From NCBI GenBank assembly GCA_036563505.1, contig DATCMH010000023.1:1-55264 (forward strand): a stretch of 55,264 nucleotides of DNA. Reading direction: 5' to 3'. Each line of letters opens with the position of its first letter. The stretch's first letter is position 1. Positions 20,109 through 27,915 of the stretch are shown here, piece by piece. Source of the DNA: DATCMH01 sp036563505 (lineage in GTDB: Bacteria; Pseudomonadota; Alphaproteobacteria; Rhizobiales; Beijerinckiaceae). The notes beneath the pieces are model-generated. The model was given only the letters and a program-made list of their open reading frames with translations, ran no database searches and was not told the DNA's origin. The position numbers and the translations under genes were made by a program.

Positions 20109-20582
20109 TCAGGCCGCCCAGGCCTGCCGCAGGGGCTCCATCTCGATCTTGGACATGCCCATGATCGCCTGGAGGACGCGGCCCGCCCGGGCCTGGTCCT
20201 GATCCTTGAGCATCGCGAGCGCCTCCCGCGGCACTACCTGCCACGACAGGCCGTAGCGGTCCTTGAGCCAGCCGCATGGGCCGGGCGATCCGCCCTCCGA
20301 CAGGGCCGCCCAGAGGCGGTCGACCTCGGCCTGGCTCTCGCAGGGCAGGATGAAGGAGACGGCCTCCGTGAAGGCGAATTGCGGCCCGCCGTTGAGGCCG
20401 AGGAAGGACCGTCCGGCGAGGATGAACTCGACGGTCAGGACCGATCCGGCCGGCCCGGAGGGCGTGTCCGCGGGCGCGCGGTTGACCGCGACGACCTTGG
20501 AGTTGGGGATCAGCGCCGCGTAGAAGCGCGCCGCCTCCTCCGCCACGCCGTTGAACCAGAGGCAGGGGGTGATCGCGTCCAT
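20109..20582 (-). CDS. VOC family protein (PhnB-like)
   Basis: A 157-residue vicinal-oxygen-chelate fold protein of the PhnB-like branch. It begins ITPCLWFNGVAEEAARFYAAL and has CGWLKDRYGLSWQVVP, which is the hallmark often mislabelled 3-demethylubiquinone methyltransferase. It has no methyltransferase motif, so that name should not be used. It is the last gene of a five-gene minus-strand operon; its ATG is four bases after the DUF1428 stop. Catalytic activity and substrate are unknown. Confidence 0.88.
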   Translation of the reverse strand: MDAITPCLWFNGVAEEAARFYAALIPNSKVVAVNRAPADTPSGPAGSVLTVEFILAGRSFLGLNGGPQFAFTEAVSFILPCESQAEVDRLWAALSEGGSPGPCGWLKDRYGLSWQVVPREALAMLKDQDQARAGRVLQAIMGMSKIEMEPLRQAWAA

Positions 20583-20586
20583 GGCC

Positions 20587-20946
20587 TCACGCTCCCTTGT
20601 CGAGGGCGACGTCGAAGCCGCCGAAGATCATGCGCCGGCCGTCGAAAGGCATGGTGGCGCCCATGTCCTTCATGCGCGGATCGGCCATGAGCCGGCGGTT
20701 GCCCTCGTCGCGGGCCTCCTTCGAGGGCCAGGCGATCCAGGAAAAGACGATCTTCTCGTCCTCCTTCGCCTGTACGGCGCGGCGGAAGTCCGTGACCTTG
20801 CCGTCGGGCACGTCGCTCTCCCAAGCCTCGACGACGCGGGTGGCGCCGAGCTCGAAGAAGATGGCCGTCATCGTCTCGCTCAGCGAGAGGTAGGCGTCCT
20901 TGTTGCCGGCAGGGACCGGCACGACGAAACCATCGATGTAGCTCAA
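20587..20946 (-). CDS. DUF1428 family protein
   Basis: A 119-residue protein of the DUF1428 family, a ferredoxin-like (dimeric alpha-beta barrel) fold. It starts MSYIDGFVVPVPAGNKDAY and carries FSWIAWPSKEARDEGN and FGGFDV, all typical. Members sit with VOC, SRPBCC and HxlR genes in many proteobacteria but have no established reaction. It lies 42 bases after the DoxX-like gene and four bases before the PhnB-like gene on the same strand. Confidence 0.92.
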   Translation of the reverse strand: MSYIDGFVVPVPAGNKDAYLSLSETMTAIFFELGATRVVEAWESDVPDGKVTDFRRAVQAKEDEKIVFSWIAWPSKEARDEGNRRLMADPRMKDMGATMPFDGRRMIFGGFDVALDKGA

Positions 20947-20988
20947 GGCGAAAAATCCTTTTGAAGAGAGTGGAGGGCTGTCGAAGGT

Positions 20989-21423
20989 TCAGCGGCCCGG
21001 AGCCAAGGGAAGGAGCGCGCGCAGGCGCGGGTCGCGCAGCCACAACCCGGCCCAGGCGAGGATGCCGACATAGACGCCGAAGAGCGCGTGGCTGAAGAGC
21101 GGGCTGCCGATGCGGGCATGGGTCGCGACCGCGCCGCCGAGATAAGCCGTCATCACGATCGCTCCGAGGAGAGCCGTGGGCCGATAGGCGTAGAGAAGGG
21201 CGGCGCCGATCAACAGCGCCGCGAGGGCACGCGTCGTCGCCGGATCGCTCGGCCAGCCGAGGGCCGCCATCGTGTCCGTCACCGGCTGGAGCGGCGGGAT
21301 CTTGATGGCGGAGTCGAGCAGGCAAAAGGCGATGACGAGCCCGCTCAAGATCCGTCCGCCCCAACGCAGGGCTTGGCGGTCACTCACAGGTGGGGCTGTC
21401 GACGCGAGCGGGCACGAGGTCAT
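20989..21423 (-). CDS. DoxX-like membrane protein
   Basis: A 144-residue inner-membrane protein with four predicted helices (about 24-45, 66-85, 88-105, 112-130). The segment SGLVIAFCLLDSAIKI and MAALGWP match the DoxX-like_2 family. Such proteins commonly accompany VOC/SRPBCC genes; a redox or small-molecule role is suspected but undefined. It is third in the five-gene operon read leftward from 22.45 kb. Confidence 0.83.
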   Translation of the reverse strand: MTSCPLASTAPPVSDRQALRWGGRILSGLVIAFCLLDSAIKIPPLQPVTDTMAALGWPSDPATTRALAALLIGAALLYAYRPTALLGAIVMTAYLGGAVATHARIGSPLFSHALFGVYVGILAWAGLWLRDPRLRALLPLAPGR

Positions 21424-21474
21424 GAGAGCGTCTCAACTTCGGTTGATTGGATCGTCGATCACATCAGCGCTGGC

Positions 21475-21969
21475 TCACGCCGCGGCTTTGGCGGCATCCG
21501 TCTCGGCGAGTTCCGCCAACTGGTCGGCGACGGTGCCCCAGCCCTGATGGAACCCCATCGCCTCGTGGCGCGCCTTCGCTTCTTCGCTCCAGTGGCGCAC
21601 GGTGGCCGTGTAGCGGGTGCCCTCGCCCTCGGGGTCGAAGGTGGCGATCACCACCATGAAGGCTTCCTGCGGCACCCAGCCCTCGCGGAAGGCATCGGTG
21701 AGGACGATGCGCCGGTTCGGCACGACCTCGAGGACGATGCCCTCCATCGGCATGCGCGTGCCGTCAGGCGCCTGCATGACGATGCGGTCACGACCGCCGG
21801 GCCGGAAGTCGATGTCGACCTCGGGCGTCGTGTAGGGACGGGGGGCAAACCACTCCCCGGTACGCTCCGTCCAGACGCGGTAGACCGTCTCGGGCGGCGC
21901 GGCGATGAAGCGGGTGACGGTGAGTTCGTGGGGCATGGCGGTGGGCACAGAGCTCTTGGCTTCGGTCAT
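21475..21969 (-). CDS. SRPBCC (AHSA1/START-like) protein
   Basis: A 164-residue helix-grip protein. The pattern LTVTRFIAAPPETVYRVWTE, FRPGGRDRIVMQAPDG and GWGTVADQLAELAE is that of the AHSA1-like SRPBCC proteins, which bind hydrophobic ligands in a deep cavity. The start ATG at 21969 has AAGGAGG about nine bases upstream, which rules out the longer frame to 22059. It follows the upstream VOC gene by 14 bases. Ligand unknown. Confidence 0.9.
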   Translation of the reverse strand: MTEAKSSVPTAMPHELTVTRFIAAPPETVYRVWTERTGEWFAPRPYTTPEVDIDFRPGGRDRIVMQAPDGTRMPMEGIVLEVVPNRRIVLTDAFREGWVPQEAFMVVIATFDPEGEGTRYTATVRHWSEEAKARHEAMGFHQGWGTVADQLAELAETDAAKAAA

Positions 21970-21983
21970 CACTCGGTCCTCCT

Positions 21984-22445
21984 TCACGCGAGCGCCGGCT
22001 CGGGGGCTGCCGTCTCGGACGGCGCCATGGCGGCGGCAGCTGCCGCGGTGTCCATCCACATCACTTCCCAGATGTGCCCGTCCGGGTCCTCGAAGCTGCG
22101 GCCATACATGAAGCCGTAATCCTGGAGGGGAGCCGGATCGAGGACGCCGCCGGCCTCCCCGGCTTTCGCGACCATGGCGTCCACCGCGTCACGGCTTCCC
22201 GCAGACAGGCAGATCAGCACCTCCGTCGTGCCGCGGTCCGCGATGGGCTTAGGCGTGAACTGGCGGAATTTGTCGTGGGTGAGGAGCATGACGTGGATCG
22301 TCTCCGAGAACACCATGCAGGCGGCGGTGTCGTCGGTGAACTGCAGGTTCGGCGTCGCGCCGATCGCCTCGTAGAAGGCCCTGGCCTTCGCGAGATCGCG
22401 GACGGGCAGGTTGACGAAGATCAGGGTCGGGGCGGCGGTCGGCAT
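21984..22445 (-). CDS. VOC family protein (glyoxalase/bleomycin-resistance fold)
   Basis: A 153-residue VOC protein with paired beta-alpha-beta-beta-beta modules: IFVNLPVRDLAKARAFYEAI at the start and SFEDPDGHIWEVMWMD near the end, where the HxWE motif supplies a probable metal ligand. ATG 22445 has GAGAGGAAA upstream. It is the first gene of the five-gene operon and faces the HxlR-type regulator across a 59-base gap. Members include dioxygenases, isomerases and resistance proteins, so no reaction is assigned. Confidence 0.88.
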   Translation of the reverse strand: MPTAAPTLIFVNLPVRDLAKARAFYEAIGATPNLQFTDDTAACMVFSETIHVMLLTHDKFRQFTPKPIADRGTTEVLICLSAGSRDAVDAMVAKAGEAGGVLDPAPLQDYGFMYGRSFEDPDGHIWEVMWMDTAAAAAAMAPSETAAPEPALA

Positions 22446-22487
22446 CGGCGTTTCCTCTCGTTGCGTCTTGAAACGGGTAGCCGATAG

Positions 22488-22504
22488 AGTTACATTATGC
22501 AACT
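22488..22504. promoter_or_regulatory. candidate HxlR operator, palindrome abutting a start codon
   Basis: The 17-base sequence AGTTACAT-T-ATGCAACT is an inverted repeat with seven of eight arm pairs matching. Its last base touches the ATG of the regulator gene (22505), and it lies 43 bases before the divergent VOC operon. This placement suits autoregulation and operon control by the HxlR-type protein. The local sequence is AT-rich and the palindrome occupies where a ribosome site would be, so the regulator mRNA may be leaderless. Confidence 0.6.
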
Positions 22505-23206
22505 ATGAAGTTAGAAAAAATAACTGGACAGGGTGAACGCGGCTCCAGGCGCAGCTACGACGACGCCTGCGGAGCCGCGCATGCCCTCGACCTCGTGGGC
22601 GAGCGCTGGGCCCTCCTCGTTCTGCGCGAGCTCCTGTTCGGACCCAAGCGCTTCTCGGATCTTCGCGCCGACTTGCCGAGCATCTCGGCCAACGTGCTCA
22701 CCCAGCGTCTTGAAGGGCTGGAGGAGGCCGGCCTCGTCGTGCGGCGCCGGCTTCCGCCGCCCGCAGCCGTGCAGGTTTACGAGGTCACCCCCTGGGGCGC
22801 ACAGAGCGAACCCATCTTCCAGGCCCTCGGGCGCTGGGCCGCCCGCTCGCCGCGGCACGACCCGAGCCTGCCCTTGAGCGCCGTGTCGCTCCTCCTGTCG
22901 TTCCGCACCATGCTCGACCCGGCGCGAGCCAAGGGTTTGAGCGCCAGCATCGGCCTTCGCATCGGCGACGAGACCTTTCTCGCGCGCCTCGGCGACGGGC
23001 AGATCGAGATCGCCCGCGACGCGATCGATGAGGCGGACGCCGTCTTGAGCGGGCCGGCGCCGATCATCGCCGCGGCCGTCTATGGCGGCCAGCCCCTCGA
23101 CCAGCTCGAAGCGGCCGGACTTCTGACCGTGAATGGCGACCGAACGCTCGCCGAGCGCTTCACCACCCTCTTCCCCCTGCCCGCGAAAGCCGAGCCTGCC
23201 GGCTGA
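22505..23206 (+). CDS. HxlR-type winged-helix regulator with C-terminal SCP2-like domain
   Basis: A 233-residue transcriptional regulator. Residues about 15-110 form an HxlR winged helix: CGAAHALDLVGERWALLVLR, LLFGPKRFSDLRADLPSIS and LTQRLEGLEEAGLV. Cys23 sits in the position where HxlR-family redox or electrophile sensors have a reactive cysteine. Residues about 130-228 resemble a sterol-carrier-protein-2-like ligand domain (FLARLGDGQIEIARD), seen in a subset of these regulators. It is divergent from the VOC/SRPBCC/DoxX/DUF1428 operon and probably controls it through the palindrome at 22488-22504. No in-frame start downstream preserves the domain, so ATG 22505 is chosen. Confidence 0.88.
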   Translation: MKLEKITGQGERGSRRSYDDACGAAHALDLVGERWALLVLRELLFGPKRFSDLRADLPSISANVLTQRLEGLEEAGLVVRRRLPPPAAVQVYEVTPWGAQSEPIFQALGRWAARSPRHDPSLPLSAVSLLLSFRTMLDPARAKGLSASIGLRIGDETFLARLGDGQIEIARDAIDEADAVLSGPAPIIAAAVYGGQPLDQLEAAGLLTVNGDRTLAERFTTLFPLPAKAEPAG

Positions 23207-23270
23207 CGCAGCCCGGAACCAAGGCCCGTCCCGTCCGTTCACAGCCGGCACCGGACAGGAATCGATCGGG

Positions 23271-23564
23271 ATGGATCAGGGCACGCTCGCCACCGGGCTC
23301 GGCATCGTCGCCGGCCTCCTCTCGACGTCGAGCTTCGTGCCCCAGGTCATGAAGGCCCTCCGCGAGGGCGACACCGGCGCCATCTCGAAGAGGATGTACT
23401 TCGTCACCGTCACGGCCTTCACGCTCTGGACGATCTACGGCTTCCTCCTCGGGTCGTGGGTGCTCATCGTCTTCAACCTGGCGAGCCTCGCCTTGAGCAG
23501 CTTCATCCTGTTCCTCAAGCTGCGCCAGGACCGGCGAGAGGCGGCAGCCCAGCCGGCGGAATAG
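23271..23564 (+). CDS. SemiSWEET-type sugar transporter
   Basis: A 97-residue protein with three helices forming one PQ-loop triple-helix bundle; two copies make a working transporter. Motifs are TGLGIVAGLLSTSSFVPQV (PQ pair), ISKRMYFVTVTAFTLW and YGFLLGSWVLIVFNLASLA, closely following the SemiSWEET consensus. It would mediate facilitated sugar diffusion across the inner membrane. It is a single gene; the ATG at 23271 gives the standard length. Confidence 0.9.
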   Translation: MDQGTLATGLGIVAGLLSTSSFVPQVMKALREGDTGAISKRMYFVTVTAFTLWTIYGFLLGSWVLIVFNLASLALSSFILFLKLRQDRREAAAQPAE

Positions 23565-23632
23565 GTCGCAGGAACCCCGCGCCTTAAGCCGCGGTTGACC
23601 ACGGCTCCGGCCGCGTCACGAGTTCTCCGACC

Positions 23633-24724
23633 ATGCTCCTCGATTCCGACACCGAAACCACCGTCGTCGACCCGAAGGACGCCGCCGAATCCGCGGGTCT
23701 CCGCTACGTCTCCGACGAGGAGCCCGGCATCCGCCGCCGCAAGGCCGGCAAGGGCTGGACCTTCATCAAGCCCAACGGCGAGACGGTGAAGGATGAGAAG
23801 ACGCTGCAGCGCATCAAGTCGCTCGCGGTCCCGCCGGCCTACACCGACGTCTGGATCTGCCCCCACGCGAACGGCCATATCCAGGCCACCGGACGCGACG
23901 CCAAGGGGCGCAAGCAGTACCGCTACCACCCGCAGTTCCGGGAGGTTCGCGAGAGCACGAAATACGAGCACGTGATGCGCTTCGCGCAGGAGCTGCCGGC
24001 GATCCGCGCCAAGATCCAGGAGCACATGAGCCTGCGCGGCCTGTCGCGGGAAAAGGTGCTCGCCACCGTCGTCCACCTCCTCGAGACGACCTTGATCCGC
24101 GTCGGCAACGACGATTACGCCAAGCAGAACAAATCCTACGGGCTCACCACGCTCCAGAACCGGCACGTGAAGGTCGACGGATCGGAGCTCCGCTTCTCCT
24201 TCAAGGGCAAGAGCGGCAAGACCTGGAAGCTGCAGGTCAAGGACCGCCGCATCGCCAAGATCGTGCGCGCCTGCCAGGAGCTGCCGGGGCAGGAGTTGTT
24301 CCAGTACGTCGACGAGGAAGGGACGCGCCGCGACGTGACCTCGGCGGACGTCAACGCCTACCTTCGCGAGATCTCGGGGCTCGACATCTCGGCCAAGGAC
24401 TTTCGCACCTGGGCCGGCACCGTGCTCGCGGCGCTGGCGCTCCGCGAGTTCGAGAGCTTCGACTCGGACGCCAAGGCGAAAAAGAACGTGCGCGCGGCGA
24501 TCGAGCGCGTCTCGGCGCGGCTGGGCAACACGCCCACCATCTGCCGCAAGTGCTACGTTCATCCGGAGATCGTGAACTCCTACCTCGAAGGCAACCTGCT
24601 CCTGGAGATCAAGGAAGAGGTCGAGGCGGAGTTGCGCGAGAACCTGCCGGGCCTGAAGCCGGAGGAGGCCGCGGTGCTGACGCTCCTCGACAGCCGGATC
24701 AAGAAGGAGCTCGCGGCCGCGTGA
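23633..24724 (+). CDS. DNA topoisomerase IB
   Basis: A 363-residue type IB topoisomerase of the bacterial/poxvirus class, which relaxes supercoils through a 3'-phosphotyrosyl intermediate. Catalytic pieces are seen in order: Arg156 in LIRVGND, the Lys of FKGKSGK (about 191-196), Arg258 in AKDFRTWAGT and the nucleophile Tyr308 in CRKCYVHPEIV. The N-terminal domain has GKGWTFIKPNGE and VWICPHANGHIQATGRDAKG. Length is normal for the bacterial family. It is monocistronic between SemiSWEET and fasciclin genes. Confidence 0.95.
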   Translation: MLLDSDTETTVVDPKDAAESAGLRYVSDEEPGIRRRKAGKGWTFIKPNGETVKDEKTLQRIKSLAVPPAYTDVWICPHANGHIQATGRDAKGRKQYRYHPQFREVRESTKYEHVMRFAQELPAIRAKIQEHMSLRGLSREKVLATVVHLLETTLIRVGNDDYAKQNKSYGLTTLQNRHVKVDGSELRFSFKGKSGKTWKLQVKDRRIAKIVRACQELPGQELFQYVDEEGTRRDVTSADVNAYLREISGLDISAKDFRTWAGTVLAALALREFESFDSDAKAKKNVRAAIERVSARLGNTPTICRKCYVHPEIVNSYLEGNLLLEIKEEVEAELRENLPGLKPEEAAVLTLLDSRIKKELAAA

Positions 24725-24801
24725 TCTGAAACTTAACAAGCCTCCTCTCCGTAAGGATCACTGCCCCCGTTCGGGAGGCCAGGTTCCCAGGAGAACACGT
24801 C

Positions 24802-25389
24802 ATGATCCGGTCCTCATCGAGGCTGCCCAGGCTCGCCCTCGTCGCCGCGCTCGCGGCCGTCGGAGGCGCGGCAGGGTTCGCCGCCGTCAGCGTCGCGCAA
24901 GAGAAGACGGTGACGGTCGGCGGCGCGCCGATGTACCCGTCCAAGACCATCGTCGAGAACGCGGTCAACTCGAAAGACCACACGACTCTCGTCGCCGCCG
25001 TGAAGGCCGCGGGCCTCGTCGACACGCTCTCCGGCAAGGGGCCGTTCACGGTTTTCGCGCCGACGAACGACGCCTTCAGCAAGCTGCCGGCCGGCACCGT
25101 CGACACGCTGGTCAAGCCCGAGAACAAGGCGACCCTGACGAAGATCCTCACCTACCACGTCGTGCCCGGCAAAATGACCGCGGCCGACCTCGCGAAGGCG
25201 GTGAAGGACGGCAACGGCAAGGCAATGCTCAAGACCGCCGCGGGCGGCGAGCTCACGCTCATGGACGCCGGCGCCGGCAAGCTCTCCGTCACCGACGCCA
25301 AGGGTGGCAAGTCCATGGTGACGATCGGGGACGTGCTGCAGTCGAACGGCGTCATCCACGTCGTCGATACCGTTCTTCTCCCGGGTTGA
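24802..25389 (+). CDS. secreted fasciclin-domain protein
   Basis: A 195-residue protein with a Sec signal peptide (about 1-32, ending SVAQ) and one fasciclin (FAS1) domain: LVAAVKAAGLVDTL, GPFTVFAPTNDAFSKLP, ILTYHVVPGKM, and the closing SNGVIHVVDTVLLP. FAS1 proteins mediate adhesion or matrix contacts; in alphaproteobacteria they are often surface or periplasmic and stress-induced. Upstream at about 24731-24757 a GAAAC-N17-CGTA pair resembles, imperfectly, the EcfG general-stress promoter (GGAAC-N16/17-CGTT). A strong hairpin follows the gene. Confidence 0.92.
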   Translation: MIRSSSRLPRLALVAALAAVGGAAGFAAVSVAQEKTVTVGGAPMYPSKTIVENAVNSKDHTTLVAAVKAAGLVDTLSGKGPFTVFAPTNDAFSKLPAGTVDTLVKPENKATLTKILTYHVVPGKMTAADLAKAVKDGNGKAMLKTAAGGELTLMDAGAGKLSVTDAKGGKSMVTIGDVLQSNGVIHVVDTVLLPG

Positions 25390-25407
25390 TCCTGGTGTAG
25401 CGAACCT

Positions 25408-25437
25408 TTGCCCGGCGGCTGCGAGGCTGCCGGGCAA
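25408..25437 (+). terminator. hairpin terminator after fasciclin gene
   Basis: Arms TTGCCCGGCGGC and GCTGCCGGGCAA pair at 11 of 12 positions around a 6-base loop, 18 bases after the fasciclin stop and followed by CCTTCCTC. It should end the transcript before the MBL-fold gene. Confidence 0.7.
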
Positions 25438-25492
25438 CCTTCCTCACGGCCTCGCGTTGGAGGGCAAAACCTCTCCGGTCTGCGAGGCCTCC

Positions 25493-26401
25493 ATGCTGCG
25501 CGTCCAACACCTCAACTGCGGCTGCATGTGCCCTCTCGGGGGCCGCCTCTTCGACGGGGTGAGCCACGGGCCGACGGCCCGGCTCCTGTGCCACTGCCTT
25601 CTCGTCGAGAGCAACGACGGCCTCGTCCTCGTCGACACAGGGTTCGGGCTCGGCGACGTCGAGCGCCCCTACGAGCGGCTGAGCCCCCTCTTCATCCACG
25701 TCAACCGCATCCAGTTCGACCGGCGCGAGACGGCCGCGCACCAGGTCGAGGCGCTCGGCTTCCGGCGCTCGGACGTTCGCCACATCGTGCTGACGCATCT
25801 CGATTTCGACCATGCTGGCGGCCTCGAGGATTTCCCCCGCGCCACGGTGCACGTTCTCGCGGACGAGATGCAGGCCGCGCGGCAGCGCCGGAGCTTCCTC
25901 GACCGGCGCCGCTACCGGCCGCAGCAATGGGACGAGGTCGGCTCCTGGGCCACCTACCGCCGCGGCGAGGGTGAGCGCTGGTTCGGCTTCGAGGCTGTGC
26001 GCGATCTCAAGGGTCTTCCGCCTGAGATCCTCTTCGTACCCCTGCCCGGCCACACCCTCGGCCATGCGGGCGTCGCGGTCGAGACGCCGGAGGGCTGGCT
26101 CTTCAACGCCGCGGACGCCTACTTCAATCGGCATGAGGTCGATCGGCCGGAGCGGGAATGCCCCCCGGCCGCGAGGGCCTACCAGCGCATGATGGCCGTC
26201 GATCCGGACCTGCATTACGAGAACCAGGAGCGGGTGCGAAAGCTCGCTCACGAGCGGCCCGACATACGGATCTTCTGCAGCCACGACCCCGTCGAGTTCG
26301 AGGCCTTGCGCCGTCTCTCGATCAACGAGGGGCGGCGCCGGGCGCCGGCTCAGGCAGGCGCGCCCCGGTCCGCCGTCGCGGCCGCGCCGCAGCGACAATG
26401 A
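25493..26401 (+). CDS. MBL-fold metallohydrolase (lactonase-like)
   Basis: A 302-residue metallo-beta-lactamase-fold hydrolase resembling N-acyl-homoserine lactonase-type proteins. The metal motif reads THLDFDHAGG, that is His-x-Asp-x-Asp-His, whereas the classic motif is His-x-His-x-Asp-His; the second His is replaced by Asp. Downstream ligands are present: PGHTLGHAG, AADAYF (Asp) and CSHDP. The N terminus has a Cys cluster CGCMCP. A TTG 36 bases earlier is open, but ATG 25493 fits the family and has GAGG upstream. The substrate is unknown; quorum-signal hydrolysis is only a possibility. Confidence 0.82.
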   Translation: MLRVQHLNCGCMCPLGGRLFDGVSHGPTARLLCHCLLVESNDGLVLVDTGFGLGDVERPYERLSPLFIHVNRIQFDRRETAAHQVEALGFRRSDVRHIVLTHLDFDHAGGLEDFPRATVHVLADEMQAARQRRSFLDRRRYRPQQWDEVGSWATYRRGEGERWFGFEAVRDLKGLPPEILFVPLPGHTLGHAGVAVETPEGWLFNAADAYFNRHEVDRPERECPPAARAYQRMMAVDPDLHYENQERVRKLAHERPDIRIFCSHDPVEFEALRRLSINEGRRRAPAQAGAPRSAVAAAPQRQ

Positions 26402-26472
26402 GCACCCCTGCCGCCGTGAACCTTCGCCCTCACTCGCGCCGTTGTCGGGTGGTCTGACGGGAGATTCCGGTG

Positions 26473-27912
26473 ATGGAAGTCGACGCGCTCCTTCTCTCGC
26501 GCATCCAGTTCGCCTTCACGGTGGCGTTCCACATCATCTTCCCGGCTTTCACGATCGGGTTGGCGAGCTTCCTCGCGGCCCTCGAATTCAACTGGCTGCG
26601 CACCGGCAACCCCGCCTATCGCAACCTCTACAAGTTCTGGGTCAAGATCTTCGCCGTGTCCTTCGGGCTCGGCGTGGTGTCGGGCATCGTGATGAGCTTC
26701 CAGTTCGGCACGAACTGGTCGCGCTACGCCGACTTCACGCGCAACATCCTTGGTCCCCTCATCCAGTACGAGGTGATCACCGCCTTCTTCCTGGAAGCGG
26801 CCTTTCTCGGCATCATGCTGTTCGGCTGGGAGAAGGTGGGGAACCGCCTCCACTTCTTCGCCACCTGCATGGTGGCGCTCGGCACCCTGATGTCGGCCTT
26901 TTGGATCCTGTCGGCCAATTCCTGGATGCAGACGCCCGCGGGCTATCGCATCGAGAACGGCATCGCGGTGCCGGACAATTGGTTCGACATCGTCTTCAAC
27001 CCGTCCTTCCCGATCCGCTACGCCCACATGGTGCTCGGCTGCTACCTCACCACGGCCTTCGCGGTGGCGGGCATGTCGGCCTTCATGCTGCTGCGCGCCC
27101 GCCGCAAGCAGGAGCCGGAAGCCAAGCTCGACGGGGCGCGGCGCTCGCTCTCCATGGCCTTATGGTTCGCGACTATCTTCATCCCCGTCCAGATCCTGTT
27201 CGGCGATCTGCACGGCCTCGGTGTGCTCGCCAAGCAGCCGACGAAGCTCGCCGCCATGGAAGGCAACTGGGAGCGGCAATCCAACATGCCGCTTCGCCTC
27301 TTCGCCTGGCCGGACGAGGAGGCGGAAAAGAACCATTACGAGATCGCCATCCCGAAGATCGGCTCCTGGATCCTCACCCACGCCTACGACGGGGTCGTGC
27401 CGGGATTGAAGGACGTGCCCAAGGAGGATCGGCCGCCCGTGCTGCCGGTGTTCTTCTCCTTCCGCATCATGGTGGGCATCGGCTTCCTGATGCTCGGCGT
27501 GGCGCTGTGGAGCCTCGTGCTGCGCTGGCGCGGCACCTTGTACTCCAACGTCTGGTTCCACCGCGCCCTGTTCCTGATGACGCCCTCGGGCTTCGCGGCG
27601 GTGATCTTCGGCTGGTTCACGGCAGAGATCGGCCGCCAGCCCTGGGTAGTCTATGGGCTGATGCGGACCAAGGATGCGGTTTCGCCGGTCTCGACCGGAG
27701 CGGTGGCGACGTCGCTCGCCACCTTCTTCGTCGTCTACACGATCGTCTTCACCGCCGGCACCTACTACCTCCTCAAGCTCCTGAAGCGCGGCCCCGAGCC
27801 GGTGGAGGAGGTCTCAGGCGACGATCTCGGGCGCAAGCCGAAGCGGCCACTCTCACTCCCCGGCGACACGATCGAGGGTCGCTCGAACCGCCGCCCCCAG
27901 CCCGCGGAGTAG
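26473..27912 (+). CDS. cydA: cytochrome bd-type quinol oxidase subunit I (CIO-like)
   Basis: A 479-residue integral membrane subunit that holds haems b558, b595 and d and reduces oxygen with electrons from quinol. His20 in FTVAFHIIFPAF is the distal haem ligand position; other motifs are GVVSGIVMSFQFGTNW and AEIGRQPWVVYG. The region after helix six is short, placing it in the short-Q-loop group, to which cyanide-insensitive oxidases (CioA) belong. A GTG three bases earlier is also open. The gene is followed three bases later by subunit II. Such oxidases give respiration at low oxygen or in the presence of cyanide, nitric oxide or sulfide. Confidence 0.94.
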   Translation: MEVDALLLSRIQFAFTVAFHIIFPAFTIGLASFLAALEFNWLRTGNPAYRNLYKFWVKIFAVSFGLGVVSGIVMSFQFGTNWSRYADFTRNILGPLIQYEVITAFFLEAAFLGIMLFGWEKVGNRLHFFATCMVALGTLMSAFWILSANSWMQTPAGYRIENGIAVPDNWFDIVFNPSFPIRYAHMVLGCYLTTAFAVAGMSAFMLLRARRKQEPEAKLDGARRSLSMALWFATIFIPVQILFGDLHGLGVLAKQPTKLAAMEGNWERQSNMPLRLFAWPDEEAEKNHYEIAIPKIGSWILTHAYDGVVPGLKDVPKEDRPPVLPVFFSFRIMVGIGFLMLGVALWSLVLRWRGTLYSNVWFHRALFLMTPSGFAAVIFGWFTAEIGRQPWVVYGLMRTKDAVSPVSTGAVATSLATFFVVYTIVFTAGTYYLLKLLKRGPEPVEEVSGDDLGRKPKRPLSLPGDTIEGRSNRRPQPAE

Positions 27913-27915
27913 GCC

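Noticed and set aside
20109..20582. Possible 3-demethylubiquinone 3-methyltransferase
   Set aside because: This common label for PhnB-like VOC proteins is wrong here: no SAM-binding motif, only the VOC fold.
24731..24757. EcfG-type general stress promoter before the fasciclin gene
   Set aside because: GAAAC-N17-CGTA departs from GGAAC-N16/17-CGTT at both boxes; too weak for a separate call.
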